Shown here one piece after another: positions 8,708 through 18,151 of a stretch of 64,000 nt of DNA. How positions within the stretch are numbered: position 1 is the first letter of the stretch; each line of letters starts with the position of its first letter. The position numbers were made by a program, and so were the translations under genes. The stretch comes from an uncultured Hyphomonas sp. (GTDB taxonomy: Bacteria; Pseudomonadota; Alphaproteobacteria; Caulobacterales; Hyphomonadaceae). The notes under the pieces are model-generated. The model saw only the letters and a program-made list of their open reading frames with translations. It was not told where the DNA came from and ran no database searches. The DNA lies in assembly GCF_963678195.1 (NCBI RefSeq), contig NZ_OY782759.1, positions 868,001 through 932,000 of the forward strand, given 5' to 3'.

Positions 8708-9784
8708 TCAGCTCAGCCAATCCGGGGCGGCTACTTTGTCGGACTGGCCCATATCCGGTTGGGGGTATCGCTCAAGCAGCTTGTCGACGATCACATCGGC
8801 AACCCGGTCGGCTTCCCGTAGCGGGGTGTAGGTCCAGGTTTCCAGCGTGCCGTCAAACCAGCGGGCCGCGCCATGCCCGATCAGGCTTTCGTGGAGCTTG
8901 TCGAACTTTTCCGACCGGCCTTCCAGTCTCGCGATGTGAAGCGGCAGACCATGCCATGTGGCATCGGACAGCATGTTGGCGCTGTCCTCGGTCACAATCG
9001 CAACGTCGGAGAAGGTCAGCCAGGCGATGTAGGGGTTCGGACCATCATCTGTACCGGACCAGAATTTGGCACCGATTTCATCGGCCATCCGGCGGAACCG
9101 CGCGCGGACCGGGTCGGGGGTTCGGCGGGACGCGGTGATGCGCAGGCGCCAGCCAAGACCGGCCAGGGCGCGCAGCTGGCTGTCGAGACGCTGGGCTGCG
9201 GCCTCGGTGAATTGGTGCGCCTTGCTGTCGCCCCCCAGGATGACAATCGCGCTCTTGCCGCGTTCGTCTGCGAGGTCGGCAAAGGCCTGGCCGGCGTCTT
9301 CTATCGTGTGCGGCGAAAAATAGGAGGGGGATCCGATCGTCTGAATGACGTTGGGTCCTGTCACGCCGTCATGAGCGGGTGTGACCAGCAGGTCGAAATT
9401 GTCGGGCGCAATGTGTGGGTCAAGAATCTGTACCGTCAGTGTCCGTCCGCCGGACCAGTCACGTACCGCCCGGCTGAAGGCGGCCGAACGGCGCCCGGCG
9501 GCGATCCAGACGGTGGGCCAGGGCGGCTGCAAGAGCGTGCGTTGTTTCGCAGGCAGGGCAGACAGGGGGGAGGGCCAGTTATCGGCCGGAAGCCAGGTCC
9601 ATGGCGCGCGCGGGGTCAGGACGACGGGGTCAGGGCGGTGCCCTTCGCCCGCAATGTGACCGATCTTCATCCAGCGGCGTGTCTCGCCCAGGGCCTGCAC
9701 CACGGCACGCACCTGGGCGGCGTTGCCTGCGCGGCCATCGGAGACCGCCCAGACTGAGGGTCCGAGCGGTCCCGGCCCGGACAT
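8708..9784 (-). CDS. ELM1-like (DUF1022) family protein
   Basis: 358 residues, matching the mitochondrial-fission ELM1/DUF1022 family found in many alphaproteobacteria. Recognisable parts are VWAVSDGRAGNAAQ at the N-terminus, PTVWIAAGRRSA, LDPHIAPDNFDLLVTPAHDG, and the hallmark AIVTEDSANMLSDA near the C-terminus, which resembles the nucleotide-sugar site of GT-B glycosyltransferases. Biochemical function in bacteria is unsettled; a glycosyltransferase-like role in the envelope is plausible. Its ATG directly abuts the greA stop codon, so the two are almost certainly co-transcribed and translationally coupled. Confidence 0.8.
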   Translation of the reverse strand: MSGPGPLGPSVWAVSDGRAGNAAQVRAVVQALGETRRWMKIGHIAGEGHRPDPVVLTPRAPWTWLPADNWPSPLSALPAKQRTLLQPPWPTVWIAAGRRSAAFSRAVRDWSGGRTLTVQILDPHIAPDNFDLLVTPAHDGVTGPNVIQTIGSPSYFSPHTIEDAGQAFADLADERGKSAIVILGGDSKAHQFTEAAAQRLDSQLRALAGLGWRLRITASRRTPDPVRARFRRMADEIGAKFWSGTDDGPNPYIAWLTFSDVAIVTEDSANMLSDATWHGLPLHIARLEGRSEKFDKLHESLIGHGAARWFDGTLETWTYTPLREADRVADVIVDKLLERYPQPDMGQSDKVAAPDWLS

Positions 9785-10258
9785 TTACCGGTACTCGACT
9801 TTGACGATTTCGTAGGCCCGGGCCCCCGAAGGTGCCGCGACTTCAGCCTCGTCGCCTTCTTCCTTGCCGATCAGGGCACGGGCGATGGGGGAGGAGATGG
9901 AAATCTTGCCTTCCTTCACATTCGCCTCGTCGTCACCGACGATCTTGTAGGAGGACTCTTCCTCGGAATCGACGTCGATCAGGGAGACCGTGGCACCAAA
10001 GCGGATTTTTCCGCCTGTCAGCTTTGACACATCGATCACGTCAGCGCGGGCGAGCTTGTCGTCCAGTTCGCTGATACGGCCCTCGATGAAGCTCTGCTTC
10101 TCTTTGGCGGCATGGTATTCGGCGTTTTCCGACAGGTCGCCGTGGGCGCGCGCTTCGGCAATCGCCGCGATAATATTCGGGCGCTCAACCGATTTGAGGT
10201 TTTTCAGCTCAGTTTGAAGCGCAGCATGGCCTTCTGCGGTCATGGGGATGCGTTCCAT
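9785..10258 (-). CDS. greA: Transcription elongation factor GreA
   Basis: Rescues backtracked RNA polymerase by stimulating transcript cleavage. 157 residues, the usual length. The N-terminal coiled coil carries the tip motif [15 protein letters not shown] with its essential acidic residues; the C-terminal FKBP-like domain ends [14 protein letters not shown] chose ATG 10258 rather than GTG 10267 because the AGAGGTG ribosome site lies too close to the GTG. It is 66 bases downstream of carB on the same strand and directly upstream of the ELM1-like gene. Confidence 0.95.
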   Translation of the reverse strand: MERIPMTAEGHAALQTELKNLKSVERPNIIAAIAEARAHGDLSENAEYHAAKEKQSFIEGRISELDDKLARADVIDVSKLTGGKIRFGATVSLIDVDSEEESSYKIVGDDEANVKEGKISISSPIARALIGKEEGDEAEVAAPSGARAYEIVKVEYR

Positions 10259-10324
10259 GGGGGTCACCTCTGTAATTGGGCGAAAATCGTTGTCGTAAAT
10301 GTCAGCGTCGTCAAGTGGGGGTTG

Positions 10325-13300
10325 TCACGCCGATTGCAAGGCACGCACGGAGATTTCCCGTGACTTCATGCTGGTGATGGCGCGAACAGACGCCATCGAT
10401 GCGGCGAGCGTCGTGTAGTACGGAATCTTTCGAGCCACGGCAGTCCGGCGGATCGAGGCGCTATCTGCAATGGATGTTGCGCCTTCCGTCGTGTTGAATA
10501 CCAGCTGGATGTCACCATTGATCATGGCATCCACGATGTGGGGCTGGCCCTCATTCACCTTGTTGATTGAGCTGACCGGCAGGCCTTCAGCTTCCAGATG
10601 AGCCGCCGTGCCCGACGTGGCGACCAGAGTGAAGCCCAAATTGATGAGTTCGCGTGCCGCCTCGATGACGCCGGTCTTGTCCGAATCCTTCACCGATATG
10701 AAGACGGCACCTTCCGCAGGGAGAACCACGCCGCAACCGAGCTGGCTTTTCAGGAAGGCGGTGCCGAAATCATCGTCCCAGCCCATGACTTCGCCGGTAG
10801 AGCGCATTTCCGGGCCTAGCTGCGGGTCGACCCCCGGGAAGCGGGCGAATGGGAACACGGCTTCTTTGACGGCAATCCGGCGCGGATTGGCATGGGTCAG
10901 GTCAAACGCGGTGAGCTTCTCACCCGCCATGACTTTCGCGGCGATGCCGGCGATCGGCGCACCGACCGCCTTGGCGACGAACGGCACGGTCCGGCTGGCG
11001 CGCGGGTTGGCTTCCAGAACGTATATCTCTTCGCCTTTTACAGCGAACTGGATGTTAATCAGTCCACGCACGTCCAGCGCGCGGGCGAGCGCGATTGTCT
11101 GCTCGGCGAGCCGGCCCTGCAGCGCGGGCGAAAGTGTGAAGGGCGGAAGCACACAGGCGGAGTCGCCGGAATGCACGCCGGCTTCCTCGATATGCTCCAT
11201 GATGCCCGCGACGTGGACGTTCTCGCCATCGCAGATCGCATCGACATCCACTTCCGTGGCATCCGAGAGATAGCGGTCGATGAACAGAGACGCATCGCCG
11301 GAAACCTGGAGCGCTTCGGCAGCGAACTTGCGCAGGTCTTCATCGTTGCGGGCAATCTCCATGGCGCGGCCGCCAAGCACGAAGCTCGGCCGTAGCATGA
11401 CCGGGTAGCCGATCTCGTTCGCCTTGATCTGCGCTTCGTCCACGCTGCGCGCGGTTCGTGAAGGGGCCTGCTGGATGCCGAGCTTGTCCAGGAGCGCGGC
11501 GAATTGCTCGCGGTCTTCGGCCAGGTCAATCGAAGCCGGACTTGTCCCGAGGATCGGGATGTTCTGCTGATGCAGCGGATTGGCGAGCTTCAGCGGGGTC
11601 TGTCCGCCAAACTGGACAATCACACCACGCAGGTGGCCGGTGCCGCTTTCCTTGTGAATGATCTCGAGCACGTGCTCGTCTGTCAGCGGCTCGAAATAGA
11701 GGCGATCCGACGTATCATAGTCTGTAGACACCGTTTCCGGGTTACAGTTCACCATGATCGACTCCATGCCGAGGTCTTCCATGGCGAAGGCGGCATGGCA
11801 GCAGCAATAGTCGAACTCGATCCCCTGGCCGATCCGGTTTGGGCCGCCGCCAAGAATGACAGCTTTCTCGCGCGCGGTTGGCAGGGCCTCGCAGTCCGGC
11901 TTGTCCTGGCCGAACAGCGGATGCTCGTAGGTGGAGTAGAGATAAGGCGTCTTGGCAGCGAACTCGGCCGCGCAGGTGTCGATGCGCTTGTAGACCGGCC
12001 GGACGTCCAGCGCGTGGCGTTGGTCACGCACGGCTTCTTCCGTTTTGCCCGTCAGTTCAGCGAGGCGCTTGTCGGAGAAGCCCATCGCTTTGATGTCGGT
12101 CATTGCGTACGCGCTATCCGGCAGGCCTTGCGCGCGGATCATTTTCTCTGTGGCGATAATCTCTTCGATCTGGCGCAGGAACCATTTGTCGATCGAGGTG
12201 ATGGCGTAGACATCGTCGACGCTGAGATCCATTCGGAACGCTTCGGCGACGACACGCAGACGATCCGGTGACTGGATCGCCAGAGCGGCGCGCAGTTTCG
12301 TTTCATCCTCGAAGGGCAATTCGTTCAGACCGGTCAGCCCTGTTTCGAGGGAATTCAGCGCCTTCTGAAGGCTTTCCTTGAAGTTCCGGCCGATCGCCAT
12401 CGCCTCGCCGACAGACTTCATCGCCGTGGTCAGAACAGGTTCCGTGCCCTTGTACTTTTCGAAAGCGAAACGCGGGATCTTGGTGACGACGTAGTCAATT
12501 GTCGGCTCGAAAGAGGCGGGCGTCACACCGGTGATGTCATTGTCCAGCTCATCCAGCGTGTAGCCGACCGCCAGCTTCGCGGCGACTTTCGCAATCGGGA
12601 AACCGGTTGCCTTGGACGCCAGCGCGGAGGAACGCGACACACGCGGGTTCATCTCAATGACGACCAGGCGCCCGTCTGCGGGGTTCACTGCGAACTGGAC
12701 ATTCGAGCCGCCGGTCTCGACACCGATCTCGCGCAGCACTGCAAGCGACGCGTTACGCATCACCTGGTATTCCTTGTCGGTGAGCGTCAGGGCAGGGGCG
12801 ACGGTGATGGAGTCGCCGGTGTGGACACCCATCGGGTCAATGTTCTCGATGGAGCAGATGATGATGGCATTGTCCGCTTTGTCGCGGACGACCTCCATCT
12901 CATATTCTTTCCAGCCGAGCAGGCTCTCGTCGACGAGGATCTGTGCATTGGGAGACGCCGCGAGGCCCGAGCGGCAGATCTCTTCATACTCCTCGACATT
13001 GTAGGCAACGCCGCCGCCCGTGCCGCCCAGCGTGAAGGCCGGACGGATGATGGCCGGCAGACCGACAGTCTCCAGCGCATCCATGGCGCGCTTAAGACCT
13101 TCGATCCGGTCGTATTTGCCGTCGGCCTTTCTCGGCGAGGAGACAATTGTCGCGCGCGGATTTTCCAGGCCGATCCGGTCCATCGCTTCGCGGAAGAGGG
13201 CGCGGTCTTCAGCCATTTCGATGGCGTCCGCCTTGGCGCCGATGAGCTCGACGCCGTGCTTCTCCAGAATGCCTGCATAGTGCAGGTCCAGCGCGCAGTT

Positions 13301-13588
13301 CAGCGCGGTCTGACCGCCCATCGTGGGCAGCAGCGCATCCGGCTTTTCTTCGATGATGATCTTTTCGACGATTTCCGGTGTGATCGGTTCGATATAGGTC
13401 GCGTCGGCCAGTCCCGGATCCGTCATGATCGTGGCCGGGTTCGAGTTTACGAGGATGACGCGGTAGCCTTCATCCTTGAGTGCCTTCACCGCCTGGACGC
13501 CCGAATAATCGAATTCGCAGGCCTGTCCGATGATAATCGGTCCGGCGCCAATGACGAGAATGGAGCTGATATCTGTGCGCTTTGGCAT
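10325..13588 (-). CDS. carB: Carbamoyl-phosphate synthase large subunit
   Basis: Makes carbamoyl phosphate from bicarbonate, ammonia and two ATP for arginine and pyrimidine synthesis. 1087 residues, full length. Two homologous ATP-grasp halves are visible: the first begins [20 protein letters not shown], the second follows [20 protein letters not shown]; the C-terminal MGS-like regulatory domain runs from about residue 945 ([16 protein letters not shown]). The partner carA is on the same strand but about 4.6 kb upstream, with unrelated genes between. greA and an ELM1-like gene follow carB closely and may share its transcript. Confidence 0.97.
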   Translation of the reverse strand: MPKRTDISSILVIGAGPIIIGQACEFDYSGVQAVKALKDEGYRVILVNSNPATIMTDPGLADATYIEPITPEIVEKIIIEEKPDALLPTMGGQTALNCALDLHYAGILEKHGVELIGAKADAIEMAEDRALFREAMDRIGLENPRATIVSSPRKADGKYDRIEGLKRAMDALETVGLPAIIRPAFTLGGTGGGVAYNVEEYEEICRSGLAASPNAQILVDESLLGWKEYEMEVVRDKADNAIIICSIENIDPMGVHTGDSITVAPALTLTDKEYQVMRNASLAVLREIGVETGGSNVQFAVNPADGRLVVIEMNPRVSRSSALASKATGFPIAKVAAKLAVGYTLDELDNDITGVTPASFEPTIDYVVTKIPRFAFEKYKGTEPVLTTAMKSVGEAMAIGRNFKESLQKALNSLETGLTGLNELPFEDETKLRAALAIQSPDRLRVVAEAFRMDLSVDDVYAITSIDKWFLRQIEEIIATEKMIRAQGLPDSAYAMTDIKAMGFSDKRLAELTGKTEEAVRDQRHALDVRPVYKRIDTCAAEFAAKTPYLYSTYEHPLFGQDKPDCEALPTAREKAVILGGGPNRIGQGIEFDYCCCHAAFAMEDLGMESIMVNCNPETVSTDYDTSDRLYFEPLTDEHVLEIIHKESGTGHLRGVIVQFGGQTPLKLANPLHQQNIPILGTSPASIDLAEDREQFAALLDKLGIQQAPSRTARSVDEAQIKANEIGYPVMLRPSFVLGGRAMEIARNDEDLRKFAAEALQVSGDASLFIDRYLSDATEVDVDAICDGENVHVAGIMEHIEEAGVHSGDSACVLPPFTLSPALQGRLAEQTIALARALDVRGLINIQFAVKGEEIYVLEANPRASRTVPFVAKAVGAPIAGIAAKVMAGEKLTAFDLTHANPRRIAVKEAVFPFARFPGVDPQLGPEMRSTGEVMGWDDDFGTAFLKSQLGCGVVLPAEGAVFISVKDSDKTGVIEAARELINLGFTLVATSGTAAHLEAEGLPVSSINKVNEGQPHIVDAMINGDIQLVFNTTEGATSIADSASIRRTAVARKIPYYTTLAASMASVRAITSMKSREISVRALQSA

Positions 13589-13714
13589 GTGCCCCTACTC
13601 CTCGCGGTCAAACGGCTGCGTCATAGCAGAGTCGGAGGCTTGGGCAAGGTAAGAGTGGACAGAAAGTCGGCGCCCGCTGCAGTAAGTTGGTGGTTGCTGT
13701 TCTTCTGAACGAGT

Positions 13715-14194
13715 TCAGAGACACGCCTCTTCCTGGACGATTGTCGTCTGCTCCTGGACGAGGCGCCAGACGCCGCGGGCGTATTCGAACATTTGCCGGG
13801 AATGCTGGCGTTGGGATTTCCGGTCTTTCTCATGCGTCATTCCCTGAAGGCGCGCGTGGAACTCCACTACGGCCATATCGCCGGAGATCGTCACATCAAT
13901 CGGGGAATCGATCACGAGGGACCATTCGCAGAAGGTCTCCGACACCAGTGACGACCAGTAGGCGCAATAGGAGTCGAGCGAAACACTGACTGTCATATGA
14001 GCGCCGAAATCCGTCACCATCCGGATCGGGCCGTCGGTCACAATTTCACGTAGCTTTTCTGTAGGCAGCTTGCCATCGATGCTGCTCCACGCAGAGCACC
14101 AGGCAAACACCCGGGTCCTCACCTCCGTTTCGGGAGAGGTGGGTTCGCGCTGTGCCAAAACAGACGATGTCGAAGACGGGTGAGGTGGGGCCAT
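13715..14194 (-). CDS. SnoaL/NTF2-like protein
   Basis: 159 residues. The pattern of an N-terminal helix (VRTRVFAWCSAWSSIDG), a curved sheet and a C-terminal strand pair (MAVVEFHARLQGM, GVWRLVQEQTTIVQE) fits the NTF2/SnoaL-like fold, which holds small ligands or acts as a small enzyme. No catalytic set can be assigned. ATG 14194 has an ideal AAGGAG 6 bases upstream, so it was preferred to TTG 14212. It stands alone between carB and the glycine-zipper gene, on the same strand. Confidence 0.6.
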   Translation of the reverse strand: MAPPHPSSTSSVLAQREPTSPETEVRTRVFAWCSAWSSIDGKLPTEKLREIVTDGPIRMVTDFGAHMTVSVSLDSYCAYWSSLVSETFCEWSLVIDSPIDVTISGDMAVVEFHARLQGMTHEKDRKSQRQHSRQMFEYARGVWRLVQEQTTIVQEEACL

Positions 14195-14308
14195 GCCGCA
14201 CTCCTTGAGCAAAACGCTACAGATACAGTCCGTCAGAAACGCGCCAAGGTGGATCTGGTTCCCATTTAATTTTGCATTCTTGACGCTGTTGTTGAACGCC
14301 GGAAAAGG

Positions 14309-14337
14309 ACGGCCCCGTTCGGTTGGAACGGGGCCGT
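14309..14337 (-). terminator. Terminator after the glycine-zipper lipoprotein gene
   Basis: ACGGCCCCGTTC (14309-14320) pairs perfectly with GAACGGGGCCGT (14326-14337) around a 5-base loop. Read on the minus strand the stem is followed by CCTTTTCC. It lies 24 bases past the stop of the gene at 14361-14699. Confidence 0.75.
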
Positions 14338-14360
14338 TGATCGGTTAACTGGGCCGCAGG

Positions 14361-14699
14361 TTACCAGCGCGAGCGATCATAAGGGTAGCGGTCATAGGCG
14401 TTTGCCACGCCGTCACCGTCGGAATCTCGCTCGGTTTCCTGGTCTTTCACCCCGGGCATGTCGCAGTCTTCGGCCTCCGTGCAGCCTTTCGCTGCGCCGG
14501 CTGCGCCGCCAAGTGCACCACCGATGATGGCGCCGCGTTCCGCATCGCCATCGCCGACATTGTTGCCGATCACGGCGCCTGCAACGGCCCCTGCGGCAGC
14601 GCCATAGGCTGCGTTGCGTTCGGTTGTGCCGGTAGAAGTACAGGCAGCCAGAATGGCTGCGCTGGCACCAATGGCCATCAGTTTCACTGGGAGGGTCAT
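14361..14699 (-). CDS. Glycine-zipper outer-membrane lipoprotein
   Basis: 112 residues. The signal peptide ends with lipobox LAAC. The mature protein has a long glycine-zipper segment (AAYGAAAGAVAGAVIGNN and GAIIGGALGGAAGAAKG), as in the 17-kDa-antigen/YMGG families that insert in or associate with membranes. The C-terminus has DSDGDGVANAYDRYPYD, a thrombospondin-3/calcium-loop-like repeat. ATG 14699 has AAAGGA upstream. The gene has its own terminator and stands as a single unit. Likely an envelope-stability protein; exact role unknown. Confidence 0.78.
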   Translation of the reverse strand: MTLPVKLMAIGASAAILAACTSTGTTERNAAYGAAAGAVAGAVIGNNVGDGDAERGAIIGGALGGAAGAAKGCTEAEDCDMPGVKDQETERDSDGDGVANAYDRYPYDRSRW

Positions 14700-14798
14700 A
14701 TTGGGTCCTTTCGGGTGGCTATGACCGCAACAACGGCTGGCACCCGGGCCGGTTCCCCGCACAACATTACAATGAATTCAGAGACTTGACCGGACCCG

Positions 14799-15536
14799 TC
14801 AGCTCCAGCGCTTGGAAAGCTTCTGGCTGATCTCGTCCGGAGCCTGTTTCTCGGTGCCCTGGTAGCCGGTAACCGCGTCAGCGACGAACGGGTTGTCCTG
14901 ACGCTCCTGTCCGAAGGTCGAGAGCGGGCCGTGGCCGGGCACGAAGCGCATCTGCTCGCCGAGCGGCCAGAGCTTGCCGGTGATCGAGTCGATCAGCTGC
15001 TGATGATTGCCGCGCGGAAAATCCGTCCGTCCGACCGAGCCGCGGAAAAGCACATCGCCGACAAAGGCGAGTCCGCCCTCCTGGGAATAAATCACCACAT
15101 GGCCCGGCGTGTGCCCGGGCGTATGTACGACGCCAAACTTGTTGCCGGCCAGGTCGAGCACATCGCCATCGTGCAGGTACTGGTCCGGTTTGACGTTCCG
15201 GCCGTCCTTGATGCCATATTTTGCGCCCTGCGTTTCGATCTCATCCAGCAGCCACTGGTCGTCTTCGTGCGGGCCGATGATGGGGCAGCCGGTCCGCTCT
15301 GCCACGGCCGCTGCAGCGCCTGCATGGTCCATATGGCCGTGGGTCAGCCAGACCGCGACAATTTTAACGCCGAACTGTTCCGCAGCGCCCATCAGCTTGT
15401 CGATCTCACCACCCGGGTCGACGAAAACGCCTTCCTTGGTCTCGGTCGACCAGATCATGGACGTATTCTGCTGCAGGGGCGTGACCGGGATGATCCGGAT
15501 CTCGAGCTTGGGCTGGTTGGCGGGTGTCTCAGTCAT
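14799..15536 (-). CDS. MBL-fold metallo-hydrolase (glyoxalase II-like)
   Basis: 245 residues with the complete zinc-binding set of the metallo-beta-lactamase fold: WLTHGHMDHAG, then the histidine of HTPGHTPGHVVIY, the bridging Asp in FVGDVLFRGSVGRTDF, and the final His in FVPGHGPLSTFG. GRTDFPRG and overall size resemble the YcbL/glyoxalase II-like group that hydrolyses thioesters. Substrate cannot be read from sequence. It is transcribed divergently from the M48 protease gene across about 120 bases, which must hold both promoters. Confidence 0.85.
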   Translation of the reverse strand: MTETPANQPKLEIRIIPVTPLQQNTSMIWSTETKEGVFVDPGGEIDKLMGAAEQFGVKIVAVWLTHGHMDHAGAAAAVAERTGCPIIGPHEDDQWLLDEIETQGAKYGIKDGRNVKPDQYLHDGDVLDLAGNKFGVVHTPGHTPGHVVIYSQEGGLAFVGDVLFRGSVGRTDFPRGNHQQLIDSITGKLWPLGEQMRFVPGHGPLSTFGQERQDNPFVADAVTGYQGTEKQAPDEISQKLSKRWS

Positions 15537-15656
15537 GATCGCTACATAATCGGTCCGGCGGGGAACGCAAAGCGTGTGGCGGGTGCTTTTCCAGATCAGC
15601 GGGGTCCGCTAACAGGGAATGGGCACTCAGGATTGTCGAGGACGAGGGTCGTGCGC

Positions 15657-16628
15657 ATGCCGACACAACCAGGCGGGATGTATCGAGGCGGTGGAGGGAT
15701 CGCGCGTCTTCTGCGCAGCCGCTTTGGCCTGTTGCTGATCGCCGCAATCGGGCTCTTCCTCTACTGGCAGATGAACCAGAAGCCTGTGCCGTTTTCCGGG
15801 CGGACACAGCTGAATACGATCCCGGTCGAGCGGGAGGTCGAGCTGGGCCAGCAATCCTATCTGCAGATCCTCAATCAGGAGCAGAGTCAGGGCAACGCGG
15901 TATTATGTGCGGGCGGGAACTGTTCGGGAGAGGCGGCGCACCTGACCGCCACGGTGCGTGAGATCGGCGCACGGCTCCAGGCGGCCGCGGTCGAGCTTGA
16001 GCGGGAATTACTGGATGAGGGCTATGCCTTCACGCCGGTCGCAGAGACATTCGACTGGACCTATTACGTCGTCCAGTCAGCAACGCCCAATGCCTTCTGC
16101 CTGCCGGGCGGATATGTTGCGGTCTATACCGGCATCCTGGACATCACCGGTGACTATAATGGCCGGGTCGATCTGGATGATCTGGCTGACCCGGACAAGC
16201 TGGCCGTGGTGATGGGGCATGAGATCGGTCACGCGCTCGCTCATCACGGGGCGGAGCGGATGAGCCAGCAGCAGGTGATGCAGTTTGGACAGGTGGCTGT
16301 CGGCATGTCGATGGGAGACATGGACCCCTCACAGCAACGCGCGATCATGCAGGCCTTCGGGATCGCCGCGCAGGGCGGGATGCTCAAATTTTCCCGCGAG
16401 CACGAAACCGAGGCGGACAAGATCGGCCTCGATCTGCTGGTACGGGCCTGTTACGATCCGCGTGAGGCGCCGGAACTGTGGCAGCGCATGGGGAAGATCG
16501 GCGGTGGCCAGCGCCCGCCGGAATGGATGAGTACCCACCCTGCCAGCGAGACACGTGCTGAGAATTTCCGCAAATGGATGCCGGATGCCATTGCAGAATA
16601 TGAGCGTCGTTGCGGCCCGCTTCGCTAG
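15657..16628 (+). CDS. M48-family membrane-anchored metalloprotease
   Basis: 323 residues. An N-terminal helix at about 23-38 (FGLLLIAAIGLFLYW) anchors the protein; the remainder is likely periplasmic. The zinc motif is HEIGHALAHH (HExxH), the third ligand lies in REHETEADKIGLDLL, and PNAFCLPGGYVAVYTGIL is the usual M48 strand before it. A C-terminal THPASETRAENFRKWMP is typical of BepA/LoiP-like proteases that act on outer-membrane proteins. GGNCSG and a second cysteine upstream may form a disulfide. ATG 15657 has GAGGG 8 bases ahead. The frame is open far upstream, but that part is antisense to the MBL gene. Confidence 0.88.
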   Translation: MPTQPGGMYRGGGGIARLLRSRFGLLLIAAIGLFLYWQMNQKPVPFSGRTQLNTIPVEREVELGQQSYLQILNQEQSQGNAVLCAGGNCSGEAAHLTATVREIGARLQAAAVELERELLDEGYAFTPVAETFDWTYYVVQSATPNAFCLPGGYVAVYTGILDITGDYNGRVDLDDLADPDKLAVVMGHEIGHALAHHGAERMSQQQVMQFGQVAVGMSMGDMDPSQQRAIMQAFGIAAQGGMLKFSREHETEADKIGLDLLVRACYDPREAPELWQRMGKIGGGQRPPEWMSTHPASETRAENFRKWMPDAIAEYERRCGPLR

Positions 16629-16817
16629 GGATTGCAGCCTCCAGTCCGATCCGGCCTGTTGTTTCGAATGATCGCCCGACACAAAACTGCGCCCAGGCCT
16701 CTTCAGGCGGGCGCAGTTCGTTGGCGTCCCGCGCTAGCCTGCGGCCAGTCCCACCCAGCACATTACATACGCGGTTCCAAAAGGGTGCTCCGGGCAAGGA
16801 AAATCCTCCGGAACGCT

Positions 16818-16845
16818 TTGAAAAGTTACGTACCATTGGTATGAT
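16818..16845 (+). promoter_or_regulatory. Promoter with embedded palindrome ahead of the TetR gene
   Basis: A good -35 box TTGAAA (16818-16823) and -10 box TATGAT (16840-16845) are 16 bases apart. The palindrome TACCA-T-TGGTA (16831-16841) fills the spacer and touches the -10 box, the expected place for an autoregulatory TetR operator. The start codon of the TetR gene is at 16870. The boxes and symmetry are seen; binding by this TetR is inference. Confidence 0.6.
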
Positions 16846-16869
16846 AGGGCAGCAACGAAAAAATGCCCT

Positions 16870-17457
16870 ATGCCAAGGCGAACCGCAGAACAGGCTGAAA
16901 TCACGCGCGCCGCTATCCTTGAGGCGGCCCGGCACAGATTTGCCGAAGACGGATATAATGCCAGCATCGCCAGCATCGTTTCTGATGCAGGCGTTACGAA
17001 AGGCGCGCTTTTCCACCACTTCCCCAGCAAGCTAGATCTGTTCCGCGAGGTCTGGACAGACCTGCAAACCCGGATGGGGGAGGAGGCCCTTTCCGAAGCA
17101 CGCAAGATGAGCGGTGAGGACGATCCCTATATTCAGTTTCTGACCGGTGCCCGGGTCTATCTCAAATGGGCTGCCCGTCCGGAATACTTCAAGATCGTGC
17201 TCTATGAGGGGCCGGTCGTGCTTGGTCTACAGGGCTGGTACGAATCCAATCGCAACCTTGGTCAAAGCAACGTCCACAGGGCGATTGAGGTGCTTGCAGA
17301 GCGAGGCCGGATTGATCCGCGCCGCGTGAACTCCTACGCGGTCCTCATTCAGTCGGCGCTCAATGGGGCCGGGTTTGCGCTTGCCGAAGGGGTCGACGGG
17401 CTGAGCCCCGACGAGGTCTATGAGGCCTTTGAAATCATGGTTCGAAATCTGAACTAG
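16870..17457 (+). CDS. TetR/AcrR-family transcriptional regulator
   Basis: 195 residues. The N-terminal HTH is standard: ITRAAILEAARHRFAEDGYN, then IVSDAGVTKGALFHHFPSK. The C-terminal ligand-binding helices contain FLTGARVYLKWAARPEYFKI and GFALAEGVDGLSPDEVYEAF. It is preceded by a promoter with a palindrome likely bound by the protein itself. Its stop codon overlaps that of the convergent 2OG-oxygenase gene (shared CTAG at 17454-17457). The effector is unknown. Confidence 0.9.
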   Translation: MPRRTAEQAEITRAAILEAARHRFAEDGYNASIASIVSDAGVTKGALFHHFPSKLDLFREVWTDLQTRMGEEALSEARKMSGEDDPYIQFLTGARVYLKWAARPEYFKIVLYEGPVVLGLQGWYESNRNLGQSNVHRAIEVLAERGRIDPRRVNSYAVLIQSALNGAGFALAEGVDGLSPDEVYEAFEIMVRNLN

Positions 17458-18125
17458 GCGAGCGGATCGATGTGTCCCTGGATAGACGGGTTTACCCGCC
17501 ACCAGGCCGCAATGCCGAAACGGGACGCATGCGTCACTTCAACGGCATGCGGAACAGTTTCCGACAGCATGAACACAACCCCGGCCTTTTCCGGCAGCAG
17601 GCGCGCGGCGGGCTCTGCGGCCTCGTCGGTCCCCTCTGGCCAGACCACGAGCGCACCGCCATTCTCGGCGGGCCAGTCGTCATTCAGGTAGACGACCAGA
17701 GAGACCACCCGGTTGCGGGCGCCTTCAAAGCTGTCGAGGTGGCGGTCGTAGAATTCGCCTGGCCGGTAAACCGCGAAACAGGCCTCGAATTCGAACAGGC
17801 CGATCATGAGTGCTTGATTGAGAGACAGGCGCAGCTGTTCCGCCCACTGCAGGAAGTCTGCCTGCGCCGGAGTCGAGCCATCCATCCAGGCAATCCGGGA
17901 TTTGCGGATTGTTCTGTCCAGCTGATAGTCGGTTTCCCGGCCGATCCCGGCAGGCGCCAGATCGTCCTCTGAATTGGTTGCCAGAACTTCGGCGCGCAGC
18001 GCATGATACAATGCGTCCGGCAGCATGTGCGGCTGCCAGCTCCAGCCCTTTGAGGACAGGTCACCCAGAATTGCGCCCAGGCGGTTGTCGCCGGGCAGTG
18101 GGGCCTCACAGGCAATGGCCGTCAT
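17454..18125 (-). CDS. 2-oxoglutarate/Fe(II)-dependent oxygenase
   Basis: 223 residues with the complete iron and 2-oxoglutarate site of the prolyl-4-hydroxylase-like superfamily: HxD in EFYDRHLDSF, the distal His in SETVPHAVEV, and the Arg in ASRFGIAAWWR. The strand VVSLVVYLNDDW and the GGALVVWPEG segment complete the jelly-roll core. Substrate is unknown: a protein side chain or a small molecule are both possible. carA lies 26 bases downstream... in transcription order carA is upstream (its stop is at 18152), so both may share a transcript. Tail-to-tail overlap with the TetR gene by 4 bases. Confidence 0.82.
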   Translation of the reverse strand: MTAIACEAPLPGDNRLGAILGDLSSKGWSWQPHMLPDALYHALRAEVLATNSEDDLAPAGIGRETDYQLDRTIRKSRIAWMDGSTPAQADFLQWAEQLRLSLNQALMIGLFEFEACFAVYRPGEFYDRHLDSFEGARNRVVSLVVYLNDDWPAENGGALVVWPEGTDEAAEPAARLLPEKAGVVFMLSETVPHAVEVTHASRFGIAAWWRVNPSIQGHIDPLA

Positions 18126-18151
18126 GGCCTTAAACTTTCAAAGGGGGCGGA

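Noticed and set aside
8873-9757. 294-codon open frame antisense to the ELM1-like gene
   Set aside because: Shadow of a recognised gene; no domain pattern.
14931-15656. Long N-terminal extension of the M48 protease frame
   Set aside because: It runs antisense through the MBL-fold gene; the protease anchor and ribosome site fit ATG 15657.
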